NCBI GenBank assembly: GCA_905221605.1
Contig: CAJNDS010002660.1
Span: 65,001-102,500, forward strand
Reading direction: 5' to 3'
DNA length: 37,500 bases
From: Symbiodinium natans
Taxonomy: Eukaryota > Sar > Dinophyceae > Suessiales > Symbiodiniaceae
The translations under genes and the position numbers were made by a program. Position 1 is the stretch's first letter; each line of letters starts with the position of its first letter. The notes beneath the pieces are model-generated. The model searched no databases and had not been told where the DNA came from. It was given only the letters and a program-made list of their open reading frames with translations. This document shows, one piece after another, positions 8,385-16,912 of this stretch.

Positions 8385-8418
8385 CGTGGCCTCCAACTGC
8401 TCTTGCAGGAGCCGCATC
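8385..8418 (-). CDS. Candidate 34-bp coiled-coil micro-exon
   Basis: Branch-like CACTCAC and TTGCTCATCTGAG precede the minus frame MRLLQEQLEAT, ending at ACG|GTTTCT. Leucine spacing fits an amphipathic helix. On the plus strand the same island shows CTCTTGCAG and AA|GTGAGT, so the opposite strand is a real alternative. Confidence 0.4.
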
Positions 8419-8701
8419 CTCAGATGAGCAAGTGAGTGGCCCTTCAACCCTAGCCCTAAACCCTAAACCCTAAACCCTAAACCCTAAAACCCTAAACCCT
8501 AAACCCTAAACCCTAAACCTGGGGTGTGGGAGTGCAGGGTTTGGGCCCTAGGGTTGCTCATTGTCGTGTCAGGTGCCAGATTCCCCCAAATAAGGGCTCA
8601 ATATAGGGTTTAGGGTTTAGGGTTTAGGGTTTTGTGGAGTTTAGGGTTTCGGGATATTTTAGTGTTTGGGGCCCCCTTAGCCTTAGACCATTCACTGATC
8701 C

Positions 8702-8754
8702 TTATGAAGCGAAGCCACGAAGTCGAATGTCAATCGCATTCAGGCGCCCCGGCT
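8702..8754 (-). CDS. Candidate exon, unrecognised
   Basis: Acceptor CGGGTGTCCAATCAG, then PGRLNAIDIRLRGFAS and a stop. A GTGGCT inside could serve as donor. Flanked by telomere-type text on both sides. Confidence 0.4.
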
Positions 8755-8831
8755 CTGATTGGACACCCGAAATGCCCTCAACCCTAAACCCTAAACCCTA
8801 AACCGCAAACCCTAAACCCTAAACCCGAAAC

Positions 8832-8890
8832 CCTGGAAGGTGGCAGTCGTCACTTCTCATCTTGACTAATGACCGAGGCAGGCAGCGCTG
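8832..8890 (-). CDS. Candidate exon, unrecognised
   Basis: Acceptor GTGCTCACCTGAG, then minus frame QRCLPRSLVKMRSDDCHLPG. Donor uncertain (CATTA|GTCAAG). The plus strand has a branch-like TTGACTAATGAC followed by GGCAG, so strand is uncertain. Confidence 0.3.
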
Positions 8891-9026
8891 CTCAGGTGAG
8901 CACACTGGAACCCCTCAACCCTCAACCCTAAAGGGTTTGGGGTTTAGGGTTTAGGGTTTAGGCTTTAGGGTTTAGGGTTTCGGGTTTAGGGGTCGGCAAA
9001 CCTCGATGTCGCCCGAAACCCTAAAC

Positions 9027-9132
9027 GGGGGTTCCGAAATTAGGGGTACCTTCTTGGGGTCCTTCTTTAGAAGGGAATCCTACCATTTTGCGGGGGTCTA
9101 TTTTAGGGGTTCCCTGGTCTTCGTAAGCCCCC
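9027..9132. mobile_element. MITE-like element, family D (copy 1)
   Basis: About 106 bp starting GGGGGTTCCGAAATTAGGGG and ending CTTCGTAAGCCCCC, imperfect inverted ends. The central AGAAGGGAATCCTACCATTT matches AGAAGGGAATCCTACTATTT in copy 2 at 19025-19124. Lies in telomere-type surroundings, not in an exon. Confidence 0.6.
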
Positions 9133-9189
9133 AAATCCGAAAACATCCGAAACTGAACCATGTACGGTTGAGGGGTTTGGGGTCTAGGG

Positions 9190-9312
9190 TTTAGGGTTTA
9201 GGGTTTAGGGTCTAGGGTTTAGGGTTTACGGTTTAGGGTTTACGGTTTACGGTTTACTGTTTAGGGTTTACTGTTTAGGGTTTAGGGTTTAGGGTTAAGT
9301 TTAGGGTTTAGG
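9190..9312 (+). repeat. Degenerate telomere-type tract
   Basis: TTTAGGG units mixed with TTTACGG, TTTACTG and TCTAGGG variants, consistent with an old tract. Confidence 0.85.
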
Positions 9313-9382
9313 AACTCTGATAACAACCCTTAATATAAAAGTCCTTGATGAGCCAAAACTAGGGGCGGAACTGACCATGAAT

Positions 9383-9471
9383 ATGGGTAGGTCTCTAAGT
9401 GGTCCAAATGTAGCCTATGTAGTATGGAGCCTTTGTGAGAAGAAGGGACCCAAATTTGGAGAGCTACCCAT
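9383..9471. mobile_element. MITE-like element, family E (copy 2)
   Basis: 89 bp with inverted ends ATGGGTAGGTCTCTAA and TTGGAGAGCTACCCAT, 13 of 16 complementary. Shares its core with 61-164. Confidence 0.55.
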
Positions 9472-9483
9472 GTTCTTTGGGCG

Positions 9484-9658
9484 GTTTAGGGTTTAGGGTG
9501 TTTTTTTGGTTTAGGGTTCAAGGTTTAGGGTTTAGGGTTTAGGGTTTGGGGTTTTAGGGTTTAGGGTTTAGGGTTTAGGGTTTAGGGTTTAGGGTTTAGG
9601 GTTTAGGGTTTAGGGTTTAGGGTTTAGGGTTTAGGGTTTAGGGTTTAGGGTTTAGGGT
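9484..9658 (+). repeat. Telomere-type tract (TTTAGGG)n
   Basis: One of the longer arrays, about 24 heptamers, homogeneous after 9550. Confidence 0.95.
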
Positions 9659-9675
9659 AAGGAAGCCCTGAAAAC

Positions 9676-9728
9676 TTGATCTCACGGGCCCATGGCTTGC
9701 TCACTGCCGCTGCGGCCCCTCCCGGCAG
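9676..9728 (-). CDS. Candidate 53-bp exon
   Basis: Acceptor TCCCTACATGTGAG, then LPGGAAAAVSKPWAREI to the donor ATCAA|GTTTTC, with a long telomere-type array following. No family recognised. A second short piece (LHCDVGSFLDS after ATTCGTATCAG) lies at about 9790-9816. Confidence 0.45.
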
Positions 9729-9835
9729 CTCACATGTAGGGACTAACCCCAATCCCCAAACCCTAAACCCTAAACCTTAAACCGAATCGAGGAAGCTCCC
9801 TACATCGCAATGAAGGTCTGATACGAATCCTAAGT

Positions 9836-9940
9836 TTAGGGTTTAGGGTTTAGGGTTTCGGGTTTGGGGTTTAGGGGTTAGGGTTTAGGGTTTAGGGTTT
9901 AGGGTCTAGGGTTTAGGGTTTAGGGTTTAGGGTTTAGGAT
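9836..9940 (+). repeat. Telomere-type tract (TTTAGGG)n
   Basis: About 14 units with TTTCGGG, TTTGGGG and TCTAGGG variants. From 9940 to 10720 I see only degenerate repeats, a short (TTAGGGC)n patch at 9995-10035 and a C run at 10127-10140. Confidence 0.9.
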
Positions 9941-10725
9941 CCAATGATGGTTACGGGAAGATTCCTGAAATTAATGCCGGGATCCTAGACTGGGTTTAGG
10001 GCTTAGGGCTTAGGGCTTAGGGCTTAGGGCTTAGGGTTTAGGGTTTAGGGTTTAGAGTTTAGGGTCTAGAGCTTAAGGTTTCGTGCTTAGGGCTTGGGGA
10101 AAACGAGGGTGACTCTCCTTTCGCTCCCCCCCCCCCCCCCTGTACTCCTAAACCCCTAAACCCCCGCACCCCGAACCCGCACTCTGACCCTCCTTAGGGC
10201 TTCCAAGGGGTCGGGTGCAGGCAAGGGGCCTAATCTTCCCAACACCAACAGGATTTAGGCTTTAGGGTTTAGGGTTTAGGGTTAGGGCTTAGGGCCTAGG
10301 GCTTAGGGTTTAGGGTTTAGGGTTGAGGGTTTGCGGGGTGTTGGGGTTTGGGGTGTGGGGCTTAGGCCATCTCAAGCAGAGGACTAAGGTTTAGGTTTTA
10401 GGGCGAGCGTTCGCAGGGGGACCTCACACAAGCCTGTAACCAGTCATGACTGCGCTTGCTCTACTTTTACCCCGCACAGGTCACATAACCCCTAAAGCCT
10501 GACCCAGACGTTCTGAAGCCTGAAGCCTGAACCCTCAACCCTCGACCCAAAACCCGGAACCCTGAGCCTGGAACACCAAACCCTGAACTAATCTTGAACC
10601 CCCCCATAATAGCCCAGAAAGTGTCTTGCATGCGCGAAAGGGAATTCCACCCCTGAACCCTCAAGACACACAACACCCCTGAGCCCTAAACCCTAAACCC
10701 TAAACCCTAAACCCTAAACCCTAAA

Positions 10726-10839
10726 CTAATTTCTTAAGGCTAAGGACTCGAGTTCCACATCCCAGAAGAGCCCCACGAGCCTTCTGAAGCGGTAGGCAAC
10801 ATGCCGGTGCCTCCCGGGACGTGCGAAGTTCAGGATGAA
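10726..10839 (-). CDS. Candidate coding segment (strand uncertain)
   Basis: Minus frame contains RPGRHRHVAYRFRRLVGLFW and then DVELESLALRN to a stop, 37 codons. The plus strand reads EFHIPEEPHEPSEA up to a GTAGGC donor. One of the two is probably coding. No AG acceptor was found for the minus reading. Confidence 0.35.
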   Translation of the reverse strand, partial: FILNFARPGRHRHVAYRFRRLVGLFWDVELESLALRN

Positions 10840-11219
10840 AAGGGTTTAGGGTTTAGGGTTTAGGGCTTAGGGCTTAGGGCTTACGGCTTAGGGTTTAGGG
10901 TTTAGGTTTAGGGTTTAGGGTTTAGGATTTAGGGTTGAGAGTGGAGAGTGTTTAGGCTTTTGGGGTTCTGGATATTTTTTCATGGTCCGGCAGATAGAGC
11001 AACTGATTTGCAACCTGCAGGAGGTGTTCCGGATCAGAGAGCAGGGTTCGGTGTTTTGGGTTTGCGGCTTCGGGGGGATGGGTCTACTTGTCTAGGGCCT
11101 TGGCTTCACGACGGGCCGAACCATCTTTTACATCAGGGCCCGGGTGGGAGAGAGTTGAGGGCTCAGGGCTTAGGATGTAAAGGTTTAGGGTTTAAGGGTT
11201 AAGGGTTAAGTTTTTAGGG

Positions 11220-11371
11220 TTTAGGGTTTAGGGTTTAGGGTTTAGGGTTTAGGGTTTAGGGTTTAGGGTTTAGGGTTTAGGGTTTAGGGTTTAGGGTTTA
11301 GGGTTTAGGGTTTAGGGCTTAGGGCTTAGGGCTTAGGGCTTAGGGCTTAGGGCTTAGGGCTTAGGGTTTAA
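11220..11371 (+). repeat. Telomere-type array switching from TTTAGGG to TTAGGGC
   Basis: About 14 TTTAGGG units, then seven TTAGGGC units, with one TTTAGGG closing. A block of a single variant unit inside the array indicates local amplification. Confidence 0.9.
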
Positions 11372-11602
11372 CTACTGTCGCCATGGAACCCCTCAGCCCC
11401 ATGCACCAAACCCAAGCCCAAGACCCGAGACCCTACACCCTAAACCCCTAAATCCTGTCGAATAAGGCATAGACTTGCTGCAGTACTATAAACAGAGTTC
11501 AGAGACGAGGAAGTAAATCCTAAACCTTAAACTGTAGAGCCTAAGCCCTAAACCCTATTCCCCTTGACCCGGGTTTAGGGTTTAGAGTTTAGGGTTTAGG
11601 GT

Positions 11603-11719
11603 TTAGCGTCCAGGGTTCAGGGTTCTCGGTTCTGCCAGGGGAGGCTTGTAGAGTTTCCCTTTGAACGACGGACAGCACGGGCGGCTTTCCTGCCTGCTTC
11701 CTTCAGGGCGCTGTTTCTC
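11603..11719 (-). CDS. Candidate exon, basic protein segment
   Basis: After the acceptor CCTCGGACGTCAG the minus frame reads EKQRPEGSRQESRPCCPSFK and then GKLYKPPLAEP, open for 38 codons to a stop. The last few codons are telomere-like, so the true exon may end earlier. Unrecognised. Confidence 0.5.
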   Translation of the reverse strand, partial: EKQRPEGSRQESRPCCPSFKGKLYKPPLAEPRTLNPGR

Positions 11720-11754
11720 CTGACGTCCGAGGGGCCCCCAAACACTGGTTTTAG

Positions 11755-11833
11755 GGCTTGGGGTTTAGGGTTTAGGGTTTAGGGCTTAGGGCTTAGGGCT
11801 TAGGGCTTAGGGCTTAGGGCTTAGGGCTTAGGG
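11755..11833 (+). repeat. Variant array (TTAGGGC)n
   Basis: Two or three TTTAGGG units followed by eight TTAGGGC units. Confidence 0.85.
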
Positions 11834-11973
11834 GTTTGCAGGGTGTAGGGCCCGTGGATCTTCAGATGGAGTGAATTCAACTGGCGGGCTGCCCAAACGA
11901 AGCCATCCTGTGGTAGGGTCCCTCAACTCGGCTTGCTTGTGTGTGCTTATTGCAGTACGAGCCCGCGTATTGC

Positions 11974-12063
11974 TTAGGCACTTGTTTGAGAGCAAAAAGG
12001 CTGCCACATGGGGGCCATGATTTGAAACAAGCTTTCTGCTTTGGTGCACGAGGTCGTTGCTAT
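11974..12063 (-). CDS. Candidate exon (third of a local set)
   Basis: Acceptor GATTGAGGCTTTGGAG, then IATTSCTKAESLFQIMAPMW and QPFCSQTSA to a stop. An overlapping frame on the same strand is also open, so the frame is uncertain. It lies downstream of two other minus-strand candidates in a 400-bp repeat-free island. Confidence 0.4.
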   Translation of the reverse strand: MATTSCTKAESLFQIMAPMWQPFCSQTSA

Positions 12064-12095
12064 CTCCAAAGCCTCAATCACCAAAAGCCATCTAC

Positions 12096-12134
12096 CTGGA
12101 CCTGCAACGTATCGACTCCGAAAAGACATGCGCT
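12096..12134 (-). CDS. Candidate 39-bp exon
   Basis: Acceptor GGGGGACTTTGGCTTCAG and donor CCAG|GTAGAT bracket the minus frame RMSFRSRYVAGP. Both splice signals are good. Confidence 0.45.
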
Positions 12135-12162
12135 CTGAAGCCAAAGTCCCCCACTATCAAAC

Positions 12163-12240
12163 GGAAGCCTTCAAGAAACTCCCCTCTGAATCCCCGTAAG
12201 CCGCGCGCTCGTCCGCAAGACGTCGGGCCGAACGTCGCTC
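12163..12240 (-). CDS. Candidate 78-bp charged exon
   Basis: Exactly 26 codons between AAATGCATGGCAG and TCC|GTTTGA. Reads ERRSARRLADERAAYGDSEG then SFLKAS. Charged and probably helical. No family recognised. Confidence 0.5.
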
Positions 12241-12343
12241 CTGCCATGCATTTGGGTTTAAGGGATTGGGCTTAAGGCTTAGGATCTCAAATCAACGTCA
12301 AGGATGCTTTCTGCACACGTGGACTAGAAGGCCGTACTACGTA

Positions 12344-12392
12344 GTAAGTCTACCTAGTAGAACCTCCATAGCCCCATCCCCATAGCCCACCT
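12344..12392 (+). repeat. Dispersed intron-start repeat, family F (copy 1)
   Basis: Begins with a consensus donor GTAAGTCTACCTAG and ends CATCCCCATAGCCC. The same text (GTAAGTCTACTTAG ... ATCCCCATAACCC) occurs inverted at 25770-25823, again exactly at a donor. Possibly an introner-like element that carries its own 5' splice site. Confidence 0.45.
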
Positions 12393-12408
12393 TACAAACC
12401 CTACAGGC

Positions 12409-12591
12409 CTAAACCCTAAACCCTAAACCCTCAAAGGAAAAAGGTTTGGGTGGCCTGACGGCGTGGGGTGGGACAAGAACGTTAGATGGCCCTCCACTGT
12501 CGGGCCATGGCTGCTCTTCGCATCTTCGCATTCCACGAAGCTTTCGAAGCAAGTCTGCACCCCAACCTTCACAGCTTCTGAGCCCTTTCAC
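12409..12591 (-). CDS. Candidate ORF fragment (strand uncertain)
   Basis: Minus frame includes GWGADLLRKLRGMRRCEEQP and a Pro-rich tail, open about 60 codons, following GTGAAAG. The plus strand has ATG-started MAALRIFAFHEAFEASLHPN with a stop soon after. Only one can be right. Confidence 0.35.
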   Translation of the reverse strand: MKGLRSCEGWGADLLRKLRGMRRCEEQPWPDSGGPSNVLVPPHAVRPPKPFSFEGLGFRV

Positions 12592-12599
12592 AGCAAACC

Positions 12600-12960
12600 C
12601 TGACCCTGAATCCTACACCGCAAACCCTAAACCCTAAACCTAAATCCTAAAACACTGACTCCTAAACCCGAAACCCGAAAACACTGCACCCTACTAAAAC
12701 CCTAAAGCCCTAAAGCCCTAAACCCTAAACCCTAAAACCCTAAACCCTAACACCCTAAAACCCTAAACCCCAAACCCTAAAACCCTAAAACCCGAAACCC
12801 TAAACCCTAACCTCTAAAACCCTAAACCCGAAACCCTAAACCCTAAACCCTAAAACCCTAAAACCCCGAAACCCCAAAACCCAAAACCCTAAACCCAGAA
12901 ACCCAAAACCCTAAAACCCTAAACCCTAAACCCCAACACCCTAAACCCTAAAACCCGAAA
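12600..12960 (-). repeat. Long mixed array of CCCTAAA and CCCTAAAA
   Basis: About 360 bp where 7-mers alternate with 8-mers (extra A) and CCCGAAA variants. The phase drift is unlike the uniform arrays elsewhere. Confidence 0.9.
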
Positions 12961-12964
12961 CCCT

Positions 12965-13042
12965 CGACCCGAGGAGCTCCTCCTCGAGCCTCGCCTGGTA
13001 GTCCAGTTGAAGGCGGCGCTGCTCGGCCTGCCGGCGCTGGAG
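12965..13042 (-). CDS. Candidate 78-bp coiled-coil exon
   Basis: Acceptor CCCTACTCACAAAG, then LQRRQAEQRRLQLDYQARLE followed by EELLG, and a GTTTCG donor-like site. Gln/Arg/Glu/Leu composition with Leu at heptad-like spacing strongly suggests a coiled coil. Telomere-type arrays flank it on both sides. Confidence 0.6.
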
Positions 13043-13054
13043 CTTTGTGAGTAG

Positions 13055-13225
13055 GGTTTAGGGTTTAGGGTCTAGGGTTTAGGGTTTAGGGTTTAGGGTT
13101 TAGGGTTTAGGGTTTAGGGTTTGGGGTTTGGGGTTTGGGGTTTGGGGTTTGGGGTTTGGGGTTCAGGGTTTAGGGTTTAGGGTTTAGGGTTTAGGGGTTT
13201 AGGGTTTAGGGGTTTAGGGTGTATT
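13055..13225 (+). repeat. Telomere-type array with TTTGGGG block
   Basis: TTTAGGG units, then seven TTTGGGG units (13118-13165), then TTTAGGG again with some TTTAGGGG. Confidence 0.9.
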
Positions 13226-13798
13226 GTTTAGGGTGTAATTGGGGTTGAGGGGCTTGGGTTTGTCCAGGAGTTAGGGCTTAGGGCTTGGGGGCGCACAGGG
13301 TCCTTGATAGGAAAGCCTAGAAGCTCAGAAGTGCATCGTTCCCTCGGAAGATGGGGAGGGAGAGAGGAGGGAGGGTGGTGTGGACCTCTTGAACCATTTG
13401 TCTTCAAGGAGTGGGGCCCGTGGGGGGTAGGTACTTAGGGAACCTTCGGGAAGCTTCGGGAGCCTCAGGGAGTAGTGGGGAGTAGCAGGGTACATACCCC
13501 CAATGAACATACCCTAAACCCTAAAGCCTAAACCCTAAACCCTAAACCCTAAACCCTAAACCCTAAACCCTCACTTTGGTGTATTCCTCATGGTTCTAGT
13601 TTCTGCTGACTTGCGGGGGCATGAACTCACCAAAGCCGCACAAACCTCACCCAACCGCCCAAAACCCCATTGGCGAGCAGGGTCAAGGGGGTTTAGAGTT
13701 TAGGGTTTAGGGTTTAGGTTTAGGGTTTAGGGTTTAGGGTTTAGGGTTTAGGGTCTCTAGGGTCTAGGGTCTACTTCGAAGCTCATGGGTAGTTTCCA

Positions 13799-13901
13799 CT
13801 TGAAATCTAGGGCGAATGTACCTGCAACCGGACAGAACCTTTCTGGGTAGGGAGAGGGGATACTCTTAAGCCCTTCTTCTCACCACCCATGCACCTTCAA
13901 G
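13799..13901. mobile_element. Degenerate family A element (copy 6)
   Basis: Begins CTTGAAATC and ends CATGCACCTTCAAG, with CA on both sides (13797-13798, 13902-13903) as in copy 2. The interior is diverged, so this may be an old copy or chance. Confidence 0.3.
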
Positions 13902-14299
13902 CAGGCCTTAAGCCCTAAGCCTAGGCCTTAAACCCTAAACCCTAAGCCCTCAACCCTCAACCCTCAACCCTATACTAAGCCCATGAGCACCACGACTCCC
14001 CCCCCCCGGGTGTCCTCGCTCTCCCTCCGCTGTCGCTGTGACTGGCTCCGGGCCTGTTTCTGTAGGGTTTAGGGTTTAGGGTTTAGGGTTTAGGATTTAG
14101 GGTTTAGGGTTTAGGGTGTTTAGGGGTTAGGGGTGTAGGGTTGTTTAGGGCTTCGGTTTAGGGTGTTGGGTTTAGGGCCGAAGGCTTCGGGCTTAGGAAC
14201 GAGGAACAAGTGTTCCTGGCTTGAGGATTCCAGGCCCGAAGCCCTAAGCCCTAAAACCAAAAACCTAAATCCTAAGCCCAACCCCCCCCCCCCCCCCAC

Positions 14300-14392
14300 A
14301 GGGTTTAGGGTTTAGGGTTTAGGGTTTAGGGTTTAGGGTCTAGGGTCTAGGGTCTAGGGTTTAGGGTTTAGGGTTTAGGGTTTAGGGGTTAG
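14300..14392 (+). repeat. Telomere-type tract with TCTAGGG variants
   Basis: About 13 units directly after a poly-C run (14282-14297). Confidence 0.9.
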
Positions 14393-14473
14393 GACTCAGA
14401 CATCAAGCGAGCCCTTTAGCGATACCGATCTTATATGCACTCAAGCCAGGGTAAAGGATTTCCTGGTTCAAGG

Positions 14474-14640
14474 GTGGTTTAAGGGGTTTAAGGGTGTAAG
14501 GGGTTTAAGGGGTTTAAGGGGTTTGAGGGGTTTAAGGGGTTTAAGGGGTTTCAGGGGTTTCAGGGGTTTAAAGGGTTTAAGGGGGCTAAGGGGTTTAAAG
14601 GGTTTAAGGGGTTTAAGGGGTTTACGGGGTTTAAGGGCAG
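14474..14640 (+). repeat. Variant array (TTTAAGGGG)n
   Basis: About 17 nine-base units GGGGTTTAA with GTTTCAGG and GTTTGAGG variants. A telomere-derived unit amplified on its own. Confidence 0.85.
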
Positions 14641-14888
14641 GGTTTACGGTTCAAGGGTTTAAGGGTTCCAGGGTTTAAGGGCTAAGGGTTTCGGGACTTC
14701 TGGAGAGTATCTTGGGGGTTTCGGATTCAAGCGATTGGCCTAGGGTTTCGGGTTTGGGATTTGGGGGTTTGGGGTTTGGGGTTTTGGGGCTTTAGAAACT
14801 TAAACACTGAACCCTGAACCCTAAGCTCTAAAGCCCTGAACCCTAAACCCTAAGCCCTAAACCCTAAATCCCATGTGCACCCTAAACC

Positions 14889-14966
14889 CGAAGCCCTGAG
14901 AAATTTGCTGACTCTCGTCGTGCACTGACTGCGGTGCCTTTGCGGAGACTACCACGAAGGCTGCGG
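14889..14966 (-). CDS. Candidate 78-bp basic exon
   Basis: Acceptor CCACGTTGCTTTCAG, then RSLRGSLRKGTAVSARRESA and NFSG, ending at a telomere-like GTTTAG. Rich in Arg/Ser/Lys. Unrecognised. Confidence 0.5.
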
Positions 14967-15267
14967 CTGAAAGCAACGTGGGTTTGAGGTTAAGACAGTT
15001 TAGGATAGTTTGGGGTTTAGGGTTTGGGTTTAGGGTTGGTTTAGGAGAGTTTTGGGTTTAGTTTGGGGTTTAGGGTTGGGGTTTGAGGCTTGGGGTTAGC
15101 AGGCTTCTGGGATGTACGGCAGCCTTCTGAGAAACCGCAGTAAAACGTGCCACCGGGCTGTCTTCCATGTGTGTGGCAGCTACCGTGAACTTCGCACCGC
15201 AACGCCTACCACGGTTCAACCCCCCGGGAATTCGCCACTTTACAGCCTACCTTACACTGAAAGCCTG

Positions 15268-15380
15268 AGCCCTAAACCCTAAACCCTAAACCCTAAACCC
15301 CTAACCCCTAAACCCTAAACCCTAAACCCTAAACCCTAAACCCTAAACCCTAAACCCTAAACCCGAACCCTAAACCCTAA
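15268..15380 (-). repeat. Telomere-type tract (CCCTAAA)n
   Basis: About 16 C-rich heptamers with a CCCCTAA interruption. Confidence 0.95.
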
Positions 15381-15472
15381 GTCCGCCCTTCCCCGATTTA
15401 AAGCCCCCCAAACTCCAAGCAACCAGCTCCCATGAGGAAACCCTTCGGTTTGGGTCGAGCGCCCAGCCCCTG

Positions 15473-15640
15473 CTTGAAGATTCATGGGTTGTTGAGTAGG
15501 AGGATTATAAGTAGGGTTATAAGTAGGATTCTAGGTAGGATTCTTGGTAAGATTATAGGTAGGATGAGAAGTGGGATTCTAAGTAGGATTATAAGTAGGA
15601 TTGTAGGGTTGCAGGGTGGTAAGTAGGATTATAATAGTAT
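15473..15640 (+). mobile_element. Family A half-element with internal 12-bp expansion
   Basis: Starts CTTGAAGATTCATGGGTTG like a family A end. It then continues as about 11 imperfect copies of the 12-mer GTAGGATTATAA, a motif present once or twice inside the full elements (ATAAGTAGGGTTATAA). No matching right end. The open frame reading ISRII repeats is a product of the 12-mer. Confidence 0.6.
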
Positions 15641-15713
15641 CCAAAAGAAGGTCTTAAACACCAGTAGGCCGCCCTACTTGTAAGCCCAAACCGCCGAGCA
15701 GGGTACGAGAACC

Positions 15714-15899
15714 CTACCGTGCTACAGTACAGGTAGCCAGAGGCAGCTGAACCGTGCTTTCAATGGGTATTGGAGTCCCTGGGACCTTTCTTCCAGCTGA
15801 TCTCTTATAGTCACCTGCTGACGCAGGGTTGAAGGAGAGCTTCGACGGAGACACAAACGGCCATCTGCCGATTGCGCCTCTAGAATCTAGAAGCACCCC
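15714..15899 (-). CDS. Candidate coding segment, unrecognised
   Basis: Sixty-one minus-strand codons containing LLDSRGAIGRWPFVSPSKLS and GDYKRSAGRKVPGTPIPIES, ending at a stop after TCTVAR. Balanced amino-acid use and no repeat sequence make it one of the better ORFs here. A TAA lies 12 bases upstream, so it needs an upstream exon. Element B1 is next to it. Confidence 0.5.
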   Translation of the reverse strand, partial: GVLLDSRGAIGRWPFVSPSKLSFNPASAGDYKRSAGRKVPGTPIPIESTVQLPLATCTVAR

Positions 15900-15918
15900 G
15901 GCCGGTTAAGGGCGCTGC

Positions 15919-16060
15919 TTGGGATGTTCCCCCTTCTACTAACAGCCCGTAAACCCTAAACCCTAAACCCCTAAACCCTAAACCCTAAACCCTAAACCCT
16001 AAACCCCGCCCCATTATCATCCCTATCTCGGACTGCTAGCATAAGGTGGGAGCATCCCAA
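15919..16060. mobile_element. MITE-like element, family B (copy 1), containing a telomere-type tract
   Basis: Ends TTGGGATGTTCCCCCTTCTA and, inverted, GCTAGCATAAGGTGGGAGCATCCCAA. Relative to copy 2 (18051-18149), part of the centre is replaced by nine CCCTAAA-type units (15949-16008). No target duplication was found. A telomeric tract inside a transposon shows that tracts can enter unique sequence after the element arrived. Confidence 0.75.
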
Positions 16061-16093
16061 GGACACTATATGCTCACCCGCAGGCTTTGTCTC

Positions 16094-16162
16094 TTAAACT
16101 AAGGCCTCATCACTCGGGGACCCATGCCTCCAGGCCGCTTCAACACAAGCGGCCTTTGACAT
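16094..16162 (-). CDS. Candidate short ORF or first exon
   Basis: ATG-started minus frame MSKAACVEAAWRHGSPSDEA, 22 codons to a stop; a splice in GCCTTAG|TTTAAG is possible. Unrecognised. From about 16200 to 16410 there is AT-richer unique sequence with no gene I can defend. Confidence 0.35.
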   Translation of the reverse strand: MSKAACVEAAWRHGSPSDEALV

Positions 16163-16254
16163 GGGGGTTGCTTTAAGGTCACATTAACTCACTTCCCTGT
16201 TTTTCCTATTGCCATTTTAATTTCATAAAAAGACTGGAGTCATTTCTAGCTCAT

Positions 16255-16345
16255 GATTGGAATAAGGTTAAAAATCTATGACATGTCTATTCCTTATTGG
16301 GCTTAAGTACCGTGTAAAAATGTAAAACGCTGCCCAACTATGACA
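16255..16345 (+). repeat. Dispersed repeat H (copy 1)
   Basis: GGTTAAAAATC...TTCCTTATTGGGCTTAAG...GTAAAAATGTAAAACG aligns with GTTTAAAAATGG...TTCCTTATCGGGCTGAAG...AGAATGCAAAATG at 16919-16985. A diverged pair about 600 bp apart; element type unknown. Confidence 0.4.
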
Positions 16346-16413
16346 AAGATTTGCTGGCGGCCTCAACTGCAAAGAAAAAAACGACTGGAAGGGAGACCAA
16401 AAAACACTGAATG

Positions 16414-16515
16414 TTTAGGGTTTAGGGTTTAGGGTTTAGGGTTTAGGGTTTAGGGTGTAGGGTTTAGGGTTTAGGGTTTAAGGTTTACGTAGGGTTTAGG
16501 GTTTAGGGTTTAGTT
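16414..16515 (+). repeat. Telomere-type tract (TTTAGGG)n
   Basis: About 14 units. Left flank AACACTGAATGT and right flank AACACTCTGAACAT are similar and could be a decayed duplication. Confidence 0.9.
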
Positions 16516-16844
16516 AGGGCTTAACACTCTGAACATCTCTGAACCCCATGCTTTGAACGCCGAACAACCACCGCGTCGCAAATCGTAAGCTGTAGACCCT
16601 ACATCCTGAATCCTAAACCTTAAACCCTAAACCCCTAAATCCTAAACCCTAAACCCTAACCCTAGACCCGAAACCCTAAACCCTCAACCCAAAACCCTAG
16701 ACCCTAAACCCTACTACTATACCCTACTAAACCTCAAACTCAAAACAACCCCCGGATGCCATCGACTGTGGCCTATGCATCGGAGCCCGACGTCGTGGCC
16801 ACCCCCGTCTTGAAGCTTTAGGGAAGGAAACTGCACCATTCTTG

Positions 16845-16912
16845 GGGTTTAGGGTTTAGGGTTTGGGGTTTGGGGTTTGGGGTTTGGGGTTTGGGGTTTG
16901 GGGTTTGGGGCT
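16845..16912 (+). repeat. Variant array (TTTGGGG)n
   Basis: Two TTTAGGG units, then seven to eight TTTGGGG units. From here to 18020 the window holds repeats and degenerate text with no confident exon. Confidence 0.9.

Noticed and set aside
15432-15626. A 64-codon frame with repeated ISRII.
   Set aside because: It is the translation of the 12-bp repeat GTAGGATTATAA inside a transposon remnant.
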